Source of the DNA: Phytohalomonas tamaricis | GTDB taxonomy: Bacteria; Pseudomonadota; Gammaproteobacteria; Pseudomonadales; Halomonadaceae | Assembly: GCF_003012345.1 (NCBI RefSeq) | Contig: NZ_PVRV01000020.1 | Span: 1-64,000, forward strand | Length of the DNA stretch: 64,000 nucleotides | Direction: 5' to 3' | Shown here: in pieces, positions 8,492 through 17,972 of the stretch | How the letters are laid out: each line of letters opens with the position of its first letter | Position numbering within the stretch: the stretch's first letter is position 1 | Notes under the pieces: model-generated | The model's database searches: none | Seen by the model: only the letters and a program-made list of their open reading frames with translations | Told to the model about the DNA's origin: nothing | Position numbers and translations under genes: made by a program

Positions 8492-8495
8492 CAAG

Positions 8496-9020
8496 TCATA
8501 TCCATTCAGGTGTCCCTTTCAGACATTGCGGCAGGCCGGCCACTACCCACCAGACTCGATCCGCCTCGGTAGCCACAGCCTGATGCAACCACCCCGCCTC
8601 ATCGACAAAGCGTCGACTCAATTCTCCCATCGGTACCACGCCTTGGCCGACCTCGTTGCTGACCAACACAACACGCCCTTCGACGGCAGGTAATAAATCG
8701 AGCAGAGCGCGCTTTTCCTGCTGCCATTGCTCTTGGGAACACATCAACGCATTGGTTAGCCACAGCGTCAGGCAATCGACCAACAAGCAGCGCTGCGGCG
8801 CCATGTGCGTTCGTATCGCCTCAGCCAGCGCCAGTGGGCTTTCCACTAGCCCCCAGTGGGCCGGACGTGCTTGACGATGGAGCTCTATACGACGGCTCAT
8901 CTCATCGTCCCACGCCTCACTGGTGGCGATATAGACCACGTCCATACCGCTCCCGTCCGCCAGCTGCTCGGCGTGGCCACTCTTGCCCGAACGTGCCCCG
9001 CCCAACACAAGTTCAAGCAT
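8496..9020 (-). CDS. cobP: Bifunctional adenosylcobinamide kinase / adenosylcobinamide-phosphate guanylyltransferase CobP (CobU)
   Basis: CobP phosphorylates adenosylcobinamide and transfers GMP to give adenosylcobinamide-GDP. From the chosen ATG the protein (174 aa) begins directly with the P-loop G-G-A-R-S-G-K-S. The conserved V-D-C-L-T-L-W-L-T-N stretch (about residues 82-91) and V-S-N-E-V-G-x-G-V-V-P (about 116-126) follow. A further upstream ATG (9041) adds seven residues that do not fit the family. Its start lies inside the end of cobS, an eight-base overlap, suggesting coupling. Confidence 0.92.
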   Translation of the reverse strand: MLELVLGGARSGKSGHAEQLADGSGMDVVYIATSEAWDDEMSRRIELHRQARPAHWGLVESPLALAEAIRTHMAPQRCLLVDCLTLWLTNALMCSQEQWQQEKRALLDLLPAVEGRVVLVSNEVGQGVVPMGELSRRFVDEAGWLHQAVATEADRVWWVVAGLPQCLKGTPEWI

Positions 9021-9789
9021 GGTAAGCCACCAGCAATGCATAAATCACAAGCTCGGAAAGCTGCTGTGCCGCCCCCAACGTGTCGCCGGTAAAGCCACCG
9101 AGCTGTCGCTGCAGCCACAGCCTGAGCGCCAGCCACGTCAGCACCATCATCACCAGCGCAAGCATGCCCGCCTCGAGGCCCAACACCAGCAGCGCGACGA
9201 TAACGGCACTTGCTAACAGAATCAGGAAATCATGGCGACTTTGTTGTCCGGTAAGGGCCTCTATTTTGCTGTCGGTCTTGCGCACATAGGCGAGCCCATG
9301 CATCAGTGTCGCCGCCACCACGCGGCTCAGACAGTGCCCAGCCAGCAGTGCCGTTACCACCCAGCCGGGATCGATAATCAGCGCATCCAGCAACGTGAAC
9401 TTGAGCAACAGTGCGAACATCAGCCCCAGTGCTCCGTAGCTGCCAAGCCGACTGTCCTTCATGATGCGCAGCTTATCCTCGACTTTCCAGCCGCCGCCGA
9501 AACCGTCAATTGTATCGGCCAGCCCATCCTCATGAAGCGCACCGCTCATGATGACCGGGATCAGCATTGCCAGAACCACCGCCACCATTGGCGGCCAAAT
9601 CAGAGCAGCAACCAAGTAGATACAGGCCGCGACGCTGCCGATACCGAGCCCGACCAGCCCGAAGTAGCGGCTGCATGCCCTGAGGCTTTCATTATCGCTC
9701 GGCGTTACAGCCGGAATCGGCCAACGGGTGAGAAATCCGATCGCCAGCCACAGCAGCTGCCACTGACGCTGCATTGCGTGCGGGCTCAT
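9013..9789 (-). CDS. cobS: Adenosylcobinamide-GDP ribazoletransferase (cobalamin synthase) CobS/CobV
   Basis: This polytopic inner-membrane enzyme joins adenosylcobinamide-GDP and alpha-ribazole (or its phosphate), completing the nucleotide loop. The motif H-E-D-G-L-A-D-T-x-D-G-F-G-G-G (about residues 86-100) is the family signature and binds metal. About six to seven hydrophobic segments and a length of 258 aa fit. The start overlaps the cobT stop by four bases and the stop overlaps the cobP start, so the three genes form a tight unit. Confidence 0.93.
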   Translation of the reverse strand: MSPHAMQRQWQLLWLAIGFLTRWPIPAVTPSDNESLRACSRYFGLVGLGIGSVAACIYLVAALIWPPMVAVVLAMLIPVIMSGALHEDGLADTIDGFGGGWKVEDKLRIMKDSRLGSYGALGLMFALLLKFTLLDALIIDPGWVVTALLAGHCLSRVVAATLMHGLAYVRKTDSKIEALTGQQSRHDFLILLASAVIVALLVLGLEAGMLALVMMVLTWLALRLWLQRQLGGFTGDTLGAAQQLSELVIYALLVAYHA

Positions 9790-10814
9790 ACCACTACACC
9801 CGCCTGCTCGAATGTAGCCATCTCGTTGTAGAACGCCACCGCCGAACGCAGCAGCGGTAACGCCAGCGCTGCACCGGCACCCTCGCCCATGCGTAGATTG
9901 AGCTGCAAGATTGGCGTGGCTTCGAGCCAGTCGAGCAATGCGACGTGGCCGCGTTCATTGGAACTGTGACTGAAGATCAGATAGTCGCGCGCATGGGGCT
10001 CGAGCGCACAGGCGACCAGCGCCGCGACGGTCGAGATGAAGCCGTCAATCACCACCGCCATACCGCGTTCGGCGGCGGCCAGAACTGCACCGGTCATGCC
10101 GACAATTTCGAAGCCACCCAGCGCCGCCAGTGCCTGAGCCGGATCGCGAAGTCGATGGGCGTGTAATTGCAGCGCCTGACGCACAATCTCTTTCTTGCGC
10201 AGCAGCTGCGCATCGCTGACACCGGTACCGCGACCAATGCAGACCGAAAGCGGCAACCCGGTCAACGCAGCCATTAGCGCGCTGGCTGGCGTGGTATTGC
10301 CGATCCCCATCTCGCCAATGCCAACCAGATTACAGCCACCATTTGCCAGAGTATTGATGAGCTCACGACTGTTGGCGAACCCGACCTCGACTGTTTCTGG
10401 CGTCATTGCTTGGTCGCGATGGATCGCCTGCGTCCCGGCACCCAGTCGATGACTGACCAGCAGCGGGTGCGCCTCGGGCGCCTCGATGATGCCGTTATCG
10501 ATTACGCGCAGGGCCATTTCGGCCTGACGGCAGAAAACATTGATCGAAGCACCGCCAGTAAGAAAGTTGCGCACCATTTGTTGCGTCACGTCGCTTGAGG
10601 CAATCGAGACACCCTCCGCAGCCACCCCGTGATCGCCAGCGAACACCAGCATGGTCGGTGAGCAGATGACCGGCCTTTCGCCGCCTAACAAGCGCACCAG
10701 ATGGAGTGCCAGCGCCTCGAGCTCGCCCAGCGCACCCCTCGGCTTGGTCTTCTGATCGATACGTTGTTGAATCGAGGCGTCGAGGTCATGGGAAAGCGGG
10801 GGAATCGAAAACAC
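9786..10814 (-). CDS. cobT: Nicotinate-nucleotide--dimethylbenzimidazole phosphoribosyltransferase CobT (CobU)
   Basis: CobT activates dimethylbenzimidazole to alpha-ribazole phosphate using nicotinate mononucleotide. Visible signatures are K-P-R-G-A-L-G-x-L-E near the N-terminus, the F-A-G-D-H-G-V stretch, G-E-M-G-I-G-N-T-T, and the C-terminal G-E-G-A-G-A that carries the catalytic glutamate. An open frame runs up to 10898, but its first 28 residues are hydrophobic and foreign to the family. The GTG at 10814 has ACGAGG six bases upstream and gives 342 aa, the normal size. It heads the cobT-cobS-cobP unit and is divergent from the riboswitch operon. Confidence 0.92.
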   Translation of the reverse strand: MFSIPPLSHDLDASIQQRIDQKTKPRGALGELEALALHLVRLLGGERPVICSPTMLVFAGDHGVAAEGVSIASSDVTQQMVRNFLTGGASINVFCRQAEMALRVIDNGIIEAPEAHPLLVSHRLGAGTQAIHRDQAMTPETVEVGFANSRELINTLANGGCNLVGIGEMGIGNTTPASALMAALTGLPLSVCIGRGTGVSDAQLLRKKEIVRQALQLHAHRLRDPAQALAALGGFEIVGMTGAVLAAAERGMAVVIDGFISTVAALVACALEPHARDYLIFSHSSNERGHVALLDWLEATPILQLNLRMGEGAGAALALPLLRSAVAFYNEMATFEQAGVVV

Positions 10815-10969
10815 AGAGAGCCTCGTTACGAAAGGAAAGCCGAGCGCGCAACGCGGCACGGCGAGCAGAAATGCAAACGCGCAGAAAATAGCAAGCACGT
10901 CTCAGCAAGACAATATCCGATGCGTGCGCGATTGACTCACTTTGCAAACGAAAATACGATGGCTCGAAT

Positions 10970-11165
10970 TGCCAGGGTGCTTCACCGTGAATCAGCGGTG
11001 AAGATAATCGGGAAACGTGATGCAAGTTCACTGCTGTCCCCGCAACGGTAATCGAGCGTTGTCTGCACAAGCCACTGCGTCACAAGCGCGGGAAGGCGTA
11101 GACGCCACGATATCGCAGTCCTTGCCTGCGGTATCGCCTCGTAAGCCCGGAGACCGGCCTTGGTT
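10970..11165 (+). ncRNA. Cobalamin (adenosylcobalamin-type) riboswitch
   Basis: The leader has the conserved cobalamin riboswitch elements in order. These are TTCACCGTGAATCAGCGGTG AA around 10981-11002 (a hairpin), CCCCGCAACGGTAA at 11038-11051, the B12 box AGCCACTG at 11070-11077, GGGAAGG near 11090, and AGCCCGGAGACCGGCC at 11144-11159. CCAGGG (10972-10977) can pair with CCTTGG (11158-11163) to form P1. It ends 46 bases before cbtB, so it should repress cobalt uptake and the whole downstream operon when cobalamin is plentiful. Exact ends are approximate. Confidence 0.95.
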
Positions 11166-11210
11166 CATTTCCATCTTAACTTGCGCACGGGTCGATGCGC
11201 GGAGAATAGT

Positions 11211-11402
11211 ATGCCAATCAGTTCCGTTTCCTCACCTGCCGCTGTCAACGATACGGCCTTGGCCAAGCCTTCCATTATGCAACTCTCTCTCGCCACCCTG
11301 TTCGGCGTCTCGATTCTGTTCATGATCGGCTTTGCCAAGATGGATGTCGCACACAACGCAGCGCACGACACGCGTCATACGCTGGTATTCCCCTGCCATT
11401 AA
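11211..11402 (+). CDS. cbtB: Cobalt transporter subunit CbtB
   Basis: CbtB is a small single-span partner of CbtA in a predicted cobalt importer found behind cobalamin riboswitches. The 63-residue product has one hydrophobic segment (about residues 23-43) and the C-terminal histidine-rich signature H-N-A-A-H-D-T-R-H ending F-P-C-H, which is the presumed metal site. GGAG lies seven bases before the ATG. An upstream in-frame start at 11160 would run into the riboswitch and is rejected. It is the first gene of the riboswitch operon. Confidence 0.9.
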   Translation: MPISSVSSPAAVNDTALAKPSIMQLSLATLFGVSILFMIGFAKMDVAHNAAHDTRHTLVFPCH

Positions 11403-11528
11403 CGCCAGCGCGTAAGACGATGCGTTGTCCCAATAGACCTGCCGGCATTTGCCGAGCAGGGCTTGCTGTTATTGTCGACGCCTTATTTCAAGCCGCGACC
11501 GTGCATAGATTCCAAGAGGAAACGGATC

Positions 11529-12281
11529 ATGTTATTGCGACGTCTTATTCTCGCCTCGCTGTTGATCGGCGTTGTTACCGGAGCGCTGTTGAGCCTTGGC
11601 CAGCAGCTGCGCGCCTCCCAACTGATCCATGCGGCTGAAGTATACGAAGTAGCCGACCATGACCACGGTGAGGGACATGATCATCATAGTCATGGTCATG
11701 ATCACGGCGAGCACGACCATACCTGGATGCCCGCCGACGGCACCGAGCGCACCTTCTACACCCTAGTATCGGATATTTGCGCCGCGACCGGCTTTGCCGC
11801 ACTGATGCTGGTAGCGATGACGGTCGCCGCTGGCTATGGCCAGCGCCGCATCACGCCGGCCCGCGGTCTGCTGTGGGGCCTGGTTGGCTTCATTGCCTTT
11901 TTCGTCGCCCCCGGCCTGGGCTTGCCGCCTGAGCTACCGGGTTTCAAGGCCGCGCCACTTGAGGCGCGCCAGCTGTGGTGGGTGCTGACCGTTTCACTGA
12001 CGCTGGTCGCCTTCGCGCTGCTGTTCTTTGCCCGTTCCTGGCAGAAACTCGGCGCACTGCCGCTGCTGCTCATTCCCCATGTCTGGGGGGCGCCGCAACT
12101 CAACGGCCCGGCGATTGCCAACCCCGACCCGCAGGCCATAGCTCAGCTCGAACAGCTGCATCATTCGTTCATCATCGCGACGACGCTGACCAACGCTGGC
12201 TTCTGGCTGCTGCTGGGCCTCGGCTGCGCCATCGCGATTCAGAGCTGGAGCAAACCCCATGGCGCCCTCAGTGCGGCCTGA
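11529..12281 (+). CDS. cbtA: Cobalt transporter subunit CbtA
   Basis: CbtA is the membrane component of the predicted cobalt uptake pair CbtAB. The 250-residue product has about five to six transmembrane segments. An extremely His-, Asp- and Glu-rich loop follows the first segment (about residues 38-62, with repeated H-D-H), a likely Co2+ binding site. AAGAGGA precedes the ATG at 11529; a longer frame back to 11463 lacks a matching site and is not chosen. The end overlaps the chelatase ATPase gene by 23 bases. Function is inferred from family and riboswitch context. Confidence 0.88.
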   Translation: MLLRRLILASLLIGVVTGALLSLGQQLRASQLIHAAEVYEVADHDHGEGHDHHSHGHDHGEHDHTWMPADGTERTFYTLVSDICAATGFAALMLVAMTVAAGYGQRRITPARGLLWGLVGFIAFFVAPGLGLPPELPGFKAAPLEARQLWWVLTVSLTLVAFALLFFARSWQKLGALPLLLIPHVWGAPQLNGPAIANPDPQAIAQLEQLHHSFIIATTLTNAGFWLLLGLGCAIAIQSWSKPHGALSAA

Positions 12282-14040
12282 ATTTCCCTTTACCGCCGTA
12301 ATCGGTCAGCAGCGTCTCAAGACGGCGCTGATCCTGGCCGCCCTCGATCCGAAACTCGGCGGCGTGCTGATCAGCGGCCCGCGCGGCACAGCCAAGTCGA
12401 CCCTCGCTCGCGGTCTCGCCCAACTGCTGCCCGAGTCGTTAGAGCAAGCGCAGAGCCGCTTCGTCACGCTGCCGCTCGGCGCCAGTGAGGAACAGTTGAT
12501 CGGCAGTCTCGACCTTGAGCAGGCGCTGGGCGAACGCAAGGTCGCCTTCAACCCCGGCCTGCTCGCCCGCGCCCATCACGGCGTACTCTATATCGACGAG
12601 GTCAATCTGCTGTCCGATCCGCTGGTCGATGCACTGCTCGACGTCGCCGCCAGCGGCGTCAACGTCATCGAGCGCGATGGCATCAGCCACAGCCACGCGG
12701 CGGAGTTCCTGCTGGTCGGCACAATGAATCCCGACGAGGGCGAGCTTCGCCCGCAACTGCAGGATCGCTTCGGCCTCGGCGTCGAGCTCAGCGAGCGTTA
12801 TGACACTGAGCAGCGCGTCGCAATCGTTAGTCAGCGCTTCGCCTTCGACAGCGATCCCGACGCCTTTATCCTCGAACACCACGACGCCCAGCAGGCACTC
12901 AGGGCGTGTCTTGACGTTGCACGGCGGCGCCTGACGCAGATCAGCTTTCCAGATGCGCTGCAATTGTTGATCGCCGAGCGCTGTTTTGATGCCAACGTCG
13001 AGGGCGTGCGCGCCGACCTGAGCTGGCGCCGTGCAGCTATCGCTCACGCCGCCTGGCAGCAACGTGATGCCGTCAGTCGTGAAGATATCGACGCGGTCGA
13101 GGCGCTGGTGCTCGATCACCGTCGTTCATCCGGCCAGCCACCGTCAGTGCTACCTCCCCCCTCTCCTTCTACGCCGCCCGGGGGCGGTCAAAGCGGGCCA
13201 GATCAACATCGCACCCCCGAATCGGGGCAGGCGACGAACTCTCGAAGCGCCGGTAGCGGCGATTGGGGTTCGCTACAGCCGCGCCGTCAAGCAACTGGCA
13301 GTATTCGTCATCCCGAGCTGAATGTCACAGCCACTCGGCCGACAGACCAGTCGCTGCCTAACGTTGTAACGCCCTCGGCAGAGCGCGGTCCACAGCCAGG
13401 ACAGGGCGCGCGCGACAGGCGTCAAGGCTCTCCTCCTGCCGCGTCGGTCGACTGGTTTCGCACCCTGAGCGCCCGGGCCAACCGTGAACAGCTAGTACGC
13501 CTCTATCGCAAGCCGCCGCGCCAGGGGAGAAACACGCTCAACCTAGTACTACTCGATACTTCCGCCTCGACGCTCGGTCGCCACGCTTTCGGCGCCGCCA
13601 AGGGAGTCGTACTCGGCATTGCCCGTCAGGCTTATCTCGCCCGTCAGCAGCTGGCGATACTTACCTTCGGCCGCCAACGCGTACAGTGGCTGATGACGCC
13701 GCGCCGCGCCCCGAAACAATGTGCTTCCCTGCTGGACTCGCTTGAGGCCGGCGGCGGCACGCCGCTGCGCCAGGCACTGCTGAGCACCCGTCGGTTGCTT
13801 GAGCGACGTGTCAAGCAAGCGCCTGATGGGGTAAGTAGAACCTTTTTGCTTACCGACGGACGCTGCCGAGATGAGATCGATGATCTCGCCTGGTCAACGC
13901 CGCTGTGGGTGATCGATACCGAACAGGGCAAGGTCAGGCTCGGTCGCGGTCGCGAGCTTGCCCGCCGGCTCAACGGCCACTATCTCCCCCTCGATGATTT
14001 GCAGCTCGATCCAGCTGCCGCCGACAGGATGACAACATGA
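12259..14040 (+). CDS. Fused ChlI/ChlD-like AAA+ and VWA chelatase ATPase, probable partner of CobN
   Basis: The 593-residue protein joins an AAA+ module to an integrin-I/VWA module. Walker A (G-P-R-G-T-A-K-S-T) lies at about residues 40-48 and Walker B (V-L-Y-I-D-E-V-N-L-L) near 108. A Pro-, Gln- and Ser-rich linker occupies about 290-390, and the MIDAS motif D-T-S-A-S is near 431. This is the layout of magnesium-chelatase subunits I and D in one chain. With no CobS/CobT-type chelatase genes visible, it is the likely motor for the CobN cobaltochelatase 13 kb downstream. That pairing is inferred from context. Confidence 0.85.
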   Translation: MAPSVRPEFPFTAVIGQQRLKTALILAALDPKLGGVLISGPRGTAKSTLARGLAQLLPESLEQAQSRFVTLPLGASEEQLIGSLDLEQALGERKVAFNPGLLARAHHGVLYIDEVNLLSDPLVDALLDVAASGVNVIERDGISHSHAAEFLLVGTMNPDEGELRPQLQDRFGLGVELSERYDTEQRVAIVSQRFAFDSDPDAFILEHHDAQQALRACLDVARRRLTQISFPDALQLLIAERCFDANVEGVRADLSWRRAAIAHAAWQQRDAVSREDIDAVEALVLDHRRSSGQPPSVLPPPSPSTPPGGGQSGPDQHRTPESGQATNSRSAGSGDWGSLQPRRQATGSIRHPELNVTATRPTDQSLPNVVTPSAERGPQPGQGARDRRQGSPPAASVDWFRTLSARANREQLVRLYRKPPRQGRNTLNLVLLDTSASTLGRHAFGAAKGVVLGIARQAYLARQQLAILTFGRQRVQWLMTPRRAPKQCASLLDSLEAGGGTPLRQALLSTRRLLERRVKQAPDGVSRTFLLTDGRCRDEIDDLAWSTPLWVIDTEQGKVRLGRGRELARRLNGHYLPLDDLQLDPAAADRMTT

Positions 14041-14660
14041 GCGATCAATTCGACGATAGCGACGCCCTTGCCCAGGAAAAACACCGCCAGCGCATGGCGG
14101 CGAAGAAGAAGATCGTCGATGAGCGCATCGCCCGCGCTCAGGAGGAGCGTGGCGTGCTGATCCTGCTCAAGGGCAACGGCAAGGGCAAGAGTAGCTCGGC
14201 GTTTGGCACCATGGCGCGTGCTCTTGGTCATGGCCAGCGCGCCGCGGTGATCCAGTTCATCAAGGGTCGCAAGGCCACCGGCGAATACCTGTTCTTCAAG
14301 GACCATCCCCGCGTCGACTTCCATGTCATGGGCCACGGCTTCACTTGGGAAACCCAGGACCGCGACCAGGACATCGCTGCGGCGCAGCAGGCCTGGGCGC
14401 TGGCCGAACGGCTGCTGCAAGACGAGCACTACGATTTCCTGCTCTTCGATGAACTCTCCTATATGATCAAGTACGGTTATCTCGATGCCACACGCATCGC
14501 CGCCGCACTCAGCACTCGCCTGCGAAACCAGAACGTGATGATTACCGGCCGCACCATGGCCACCGAACTGCAGGAGATCGCTGATACCATCAGCGTGGTC
14601 CAGGACGAGCGCCACGCCTTCCGTCTCGGCATCAAGGCTCAAGCAGGTATCGAATACTGA
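14037..14660 (+). CDS. cobO: Cob(I)yrinic acid a,c-diamide adenosyltransferase CobO (BtuR/CobA type)
   Basis: CobO transfers the 5'-deoxyadenosyl group of ATP to cob(I)alamin precursors. The P-loop G-N-G-K-G-K-S-S-S lies at about residues 45-53, and V-I-Q-F-I-K-G and the L-L-F-D-E-L-S motif follow, all typical of the CobA/BtuR family. Length (207 aa) is standard. It overlaps the chelatase ATPase by four bases (ATGA) and cobB by one base (TGATG), so it is fully embedded in the riboswitch operon. Confidence 0.94.
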   Translation: MSDQFDDSDALAQEKHRQRMAAKKKIVDERIARAQEERGVLILLKGNGKGKSSSAFGTMARALGHGQRAAVIQFIKGRKATGEYLFFKDHPRVDFHVMGHGFTWETQDRDQDIAAAQQAWALAERLLQDEHYDFLLFDELSYMIKYGYLDATRIAAALSTRLRNQNVMITGRTMATELQEIADTISVVQDERHAFRLGIKAQAGIEY

Positions 14661-16027
14661 TGAAAGACAACGCCATGCCACTCGATACTTCCGCACATTG
14701 TCCTGCCCTGTTCATTGCGGCAATGGCTTCCGGGCAGGGAAAGACCACACTGACCGCGGCGCTGGCACGCTATCACCGCCTTCAAGGCCGTCGTGTCGTC
14801 GTCTTCAAGACCGGCCCCGACTACCTTGATCCACAGGTCCTGGCCCACGCTTCCGGTCAACCGGTCGAGCCGCTCGACTTATGGATGGCGGGCGAGGCCT
14901 TCTGCCGAGACCAGCTCTATCGCGCCGCGCAAAATGCCGACCTGATATTGATCGAAGGTGCCATGGGCCTGCTCGACGGTGACCCGAGCAGCGCCGATCT
15001 CGCTGCTGCCTTTGGCATTCCCATCGTCGCTGTGATCAACGCCAAGGGCATGGCGCAGACCGTGGCTGCCGTCGCTATGGGCCTCAAGCACTACCGCAAC
15101 GACTATGAGATGAAGGGTATCGTCGCTAACGCGGTCGGCAGCGAACGCCACCGCGAGCTGATCGAGCAGAGCCTGCCGGCCGACATCCCGCTCCTGGCGA
15201 CCTTGCCACGCCGCGACGAGATCATGTTGCCGTCGCGCCACCTGGGGCTGGTCCAACCCGAAGAACAGCTCGACCTTGATAGCCGGCTCGATGCTGGCGC
15301 CGCGCTGCTTGAAGGTACACCGTTGGCCGAACTGCCGGCGGCGGTCGAATTCCATGCTCAGGCGCTGGCATCTCCGCCGCGAGCGCTCGAGGGCATACGC
15401 ATCGCCATTGCCCGAGACGCCGCTTTCAGCTTTATTTATGCTGCTAACCTGCGCCTGCTCGAGACAATGGGAGCACAGACAGCATTCTTCTCGCCGCTGG
15501 CAGATAGCGCCCTACCCGACGCCGATGCACTGTGGCTACCGGGCGGCTACCCTGAGCTGCACGCTGCGGGTCTGGCCGCAAACGATGCAATGCACCAGGC
15601 GCTGCATGATTTTCACGCTACAGGCAAGCCGATCCTCGCCGAATGCGGCGGTATGCTCTACCTGCAGCAGACGCTGACCGACCAGGGCGGCGTCAGCTAT
15701 AAAATGGCAGGATTGCTGCCCGGCCACGGCGAGATGCGCACCAAGCGCGGCTGTCAGGGTATGCAAAGCGCGCCGCTGCCGGAGGGTACGCTGCGCGGAC
15801 ATGCTCACCACCATTCACGCAGTCACGACACACTCGCCCCGTTTGCTTACGGTATCCGCGCCAAGCATCCGGCGCCCGGCGAGGCGATCTATCGTCAAAG
15901 CAGCGTAACAGCAACCTATTTGCATCTATTCTTTCCCTCCAACCCTGAGGCCGTCGCCAAACTGTTTGCCCCCGCCGCTACTGCTGGTGCTCTGCCCGTC
16001 ACAGCTGCGGCCGAGCTGGCGAGGTAG
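14660..16027 (+). CDS. cobB: Cobyrinate / hydrogenobyrinate a,c-diamide synthase CobB (CbiA)
   Basis: This ATP- and glutamine-dependent amidase aminates the a and c side chains of the corrin ring. The N-terminal dethiobiotin-synthetase-like domain has the nucleotide motif A-S-G-Q-G-K-T-T (about residues 22-29). The C-terminal class I glutamine amidotransferase domain has the nucleophile Cys in [10 protein letters not shown] (about residue 331). Length 455 aa is normal. Whether the natural substrate already holds cobalt cannot be decided, given the two chelatases in the cluster. It is coupled to cobO by a one-base overlap. Confidence 0.94.
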   Translation: MKDNAMPLDTSAHCPALFIAAMASGQGKTTLTAALARYHRLQGRRVVVFKTGPDYLDPQVLAHASGQPVEPLDLWMAGEAFCRDQLYRAAQNADLILIEGAMGLLDGDPSSADLAAAFGIPIVAVINAKGMAQTVAAVAMGLKHYRNDYEMKGIVANAVGSERHRELIEQSLPADIPLLATLPRRDEIMLPSRHLGLVQPEEQLDLDSRLDAGAALLEGTPLAELPAAVEFHAQALASPPRALEGIRIAIARDAAFSFIYAANLRLLETMGAQTAFFSPLADSALPDADALWLPGGYPELHAAGLAANDAMHQALHDFHATGKPILAECGGMLYLQQTLTDQGGVSYKMAGLLPGHGEMRTKRGCQGMQSAPLPEGTLRGHAHHHSRSHDTLAPFAYGIRAKHPAPGEAIYRQSSVTATYLHLFFPSNPEAVAKLFAPAATAGALPVTAAAELAR

Positions 16028-16035
16028 GACAAACC

Positions 16036-17166
16036 ATGTGGCCGGAAAGCATTGAGCACGCCTCGCATCAGCCGCTGCGCACCGGATTGACCACCGGCAG
16101 CTGCGCGACGGCGTGCGCGCTGGCCTCGGCGCGACTGTTATTGACCGGTAAAGACTGCGATGCCTGCGAGATCGAGCTGCCGCAAAAGCGCGGCGGGCAA
16201 GGCAATGCCCGCCGGGTCACGCTGCCGATCACCGCCTGCCACCGCCTTGACGATGGGCAGGCCTACGCTTCGACCGTCAAGGACGCCGGCGACGATCCCG
16301 ATGTCACCCACGGCGCCACCGTCTTTACCCGCACGCGCCTGATCGCATCAAGCGGTATCCATTTTCGCGCCGCCGAAGGCGTCGGCACTGTCACACGCGA
16401 CGGGCTGGCGCTGACGCGCGGCGAGCCGGCGATCAATCCTGTGCCGCGCCGCATGATCGCTGAACACCTCGAAGCATTGGCCGTCGAACAGGGCTACGGT
16501 GGCGGATTCGAAGTCGCCATCGGTGTTGAAAATGGCGTGGCACTGGCGCAGAAGACGATGAATCCACGCCTCGGTATCATCGGTGGATTATCGATTCTCG
16601 GCACCACCGGTATCGTGCGGCCCTTTTCATGCGCCGCCTATATCGCCTCGATCCATCAGGGTATAGACGTCGCCCGCGCCAATGGCCTCGATCATCTCGC
16701 CGCCTGCACCGGCAACCTGAGCGAGCGCTACGCTCGCGATCAGTTCGGCCTCGATGACATGGCGTTGATCGAGATGGGCGATTTTGCCGGTGCGGTGCTC
16801 AAGTATCTCAGACGAGCACCGGTAGCGCACATGACGTTGATCGGCGGCTTCGGCAAGATCAGCAAGCTCGCCCAGGGCCATCTCGATCTACACAGTAGTA
16901 AGTCATCGATTGACCTCGACGCCATCGCATCGACTGCCGAGACACTGGGCGCCGATGCCGCGCTCAAGCGTGCCATTCAGAGTGCCAATACCAGCATCGA
17001 GGCGCTTAAGCTTGCCGCCGCTCTGCCGTTAGGCGACGCGCTCTGCGCCCAGGCCTGGCACGTCGCGCGACGCATCGTGCCCGAGAGCGTGCACCTCGAT
17101 GTGGTCGCCATCGACCGCAAGGGTGAGCGTATTGGTGCTTTTTTAGACAGCGAGCAGACGTCATGA
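16036..17166 (+). CDS. cbiD: Cobalt-precorrin-5B C1-methyltransferase CbiD
   Basis: CbiD methylates C1 of the ring in the cobalt-containing (anaerobic-type) pathway. The start of the protein has the family motif L-R[11 protein letters not shown] (about residues 14-26). Further on are [13 protein letters not shown] and [12 protein letters not shown]. Length 376 aa fits. It is one of the genes that mark this cluster as not purely aerobic; the aerobic equivalent CobF is not seen in the window. It overlaps cbiJ by four bases. Confidence 0.94.
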   Translation: MWPESIEHASHQPLRTGLTTGSCATACALASARLLLTGKDCDACEIELPQKRGGQGNARRVTLPITACHRLDDGQAYASTVKDAGDDPDVTHGATVFTRTRLIASSGIHFRAAEGVGTVTRDGLALTRGEPAINPVPRRMIAEHLEALAVEQGYGGGFEVAIGVENGVALAQKTMNPRLGIIGGLSILGTTGIVRPFSCAAYIASIHQGIDVARANGLDHLAACTGNLSERYARDQFGLDDMALIEMGDFAGAVLKYLRRAPVAHMTLIGGFGKISKLAQGHLDLHSSKSSIDLDAIASTAETLGADAALKRAIQSANTSIEALKLAAALPLGDALCAQAWHVARRIVPESVHLDVVAIDRKGERIGAFLDSEQTS

Positions 17167-17972
17167 CGCTACTGGTGCTGGGCGGCACTCGAGACGCCAG
17201 GCGGTTTGCCGAGGCGTTGCATGACGCAAACGTCGAGCTGATCTACAGCATCGCTGGCCTGATGGGTACACCAAACGCAGCGTTCGAGATAGTATCGGGT
17301 GGTTTTTCCCGTCTAGCCCTAGCCGGTCACGACACGGATACCAGCCTTGCCGGACTGTGCCGTTTCATTGCGGCGCGGCGCATCGAAGCTATCGCCGATC
17401 TGACACACCCCTTCGCGGCGACGATTTCGGCCACCGCTGTGGCTGCCGCCGCGCTCTGCACGATCCCCTGCTGGCGCTTCGAGCGACCGGTCTGGCAGGC
17501 GCAGCCCGGTGACGACTGGCGCGTGGTCGACAATCATGATGAGCTGCTCACCACCATTGCGCCGTTTCAGCGCCCTTTCTTCACGCTCGGCCAGAGTGCC
17601 CTGCATCTGCTGTCACGGCGCGGCTCGCATCAGCACTGGCTGATCCGCTCAGCCCAGCCACTGCCCGCCGATGCGCCGGCGCAGGGTTACGATTTCATCC
17701 AGGCTACCGGTCCCTTCGCACTGGCAGAGGAGCGCCAGTTACTGCGCGACCAGGCCATCGACGTGATTATCACCAAACATAGCGGCGGCGCGGCCACCGA
17801 GGCCAAACTGATCGCCGCTCGCGAGCTTGGCCTGCCGGTGGTGATGCTGGCGAGGCCGACGCTGCCACCGGCGACAGCCGCCTTCAGCGACCACGACGCT
17901 TTTGTTGCCTACTGCACTGCGCACCTGCCCGCTGATCGCTCAAATGACTACAAGGATTCATTCCATGCCTAG
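17163..17972 (+). CDS. cbiJ: Precorrin-6A / cobalt-precorrin-6A reductase CbiJ (CobK)
   Basis: This NADPH-dependent reductase of the corrin ring reduces the C18-C19 bond. The N-terminus shows the family motif [10 protein letters not shown] (about residues 3-12). D-L-T-H-P-F-A (about 80-86) and the C-terminal [13 protein letters not shown] follow. Length 269 aa is slightly longer than the usual 240-260. It sits between cbiD (4-base overlap) and cbiX (8-base overlap). Confidence 0.93.
   Translation: MTLLVLGGTRDARRFAEALHDANVELIYSIAGLMGTPNAAFEIVSGGFSRLALAGHDTDTSLAGLCRFIAARRIEAIADLTHPFAATISATAVAAAALCTIPCWRFERPVWQAQPGDDWRVVDNHDELLTTIAPFQRPFFTLGQSALHLLSRRGSHQHWLIRSAQPLPADAPAQGYDFIQATGPFALAEERQLLRDQAIDVIITKHSGGAATEAKLIAARELGLPVVMLARPTLPPATAAFSDHDAFVAYCTAHLPADRSNDYKDSFHA

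Noticed and set aside
10815-10898. Longer N-terminus for CobT
   Set aside because: The extra 28 residues are hydrophobic and unlike the family, while GTG 10814 has a proper ribosome site.
12259-14040. Magnesium chelatase for bacteriochlorophyll
   Set aside because: No other photosynthesis genes; the setting between cobalt uptake and cobO points to cobalt.
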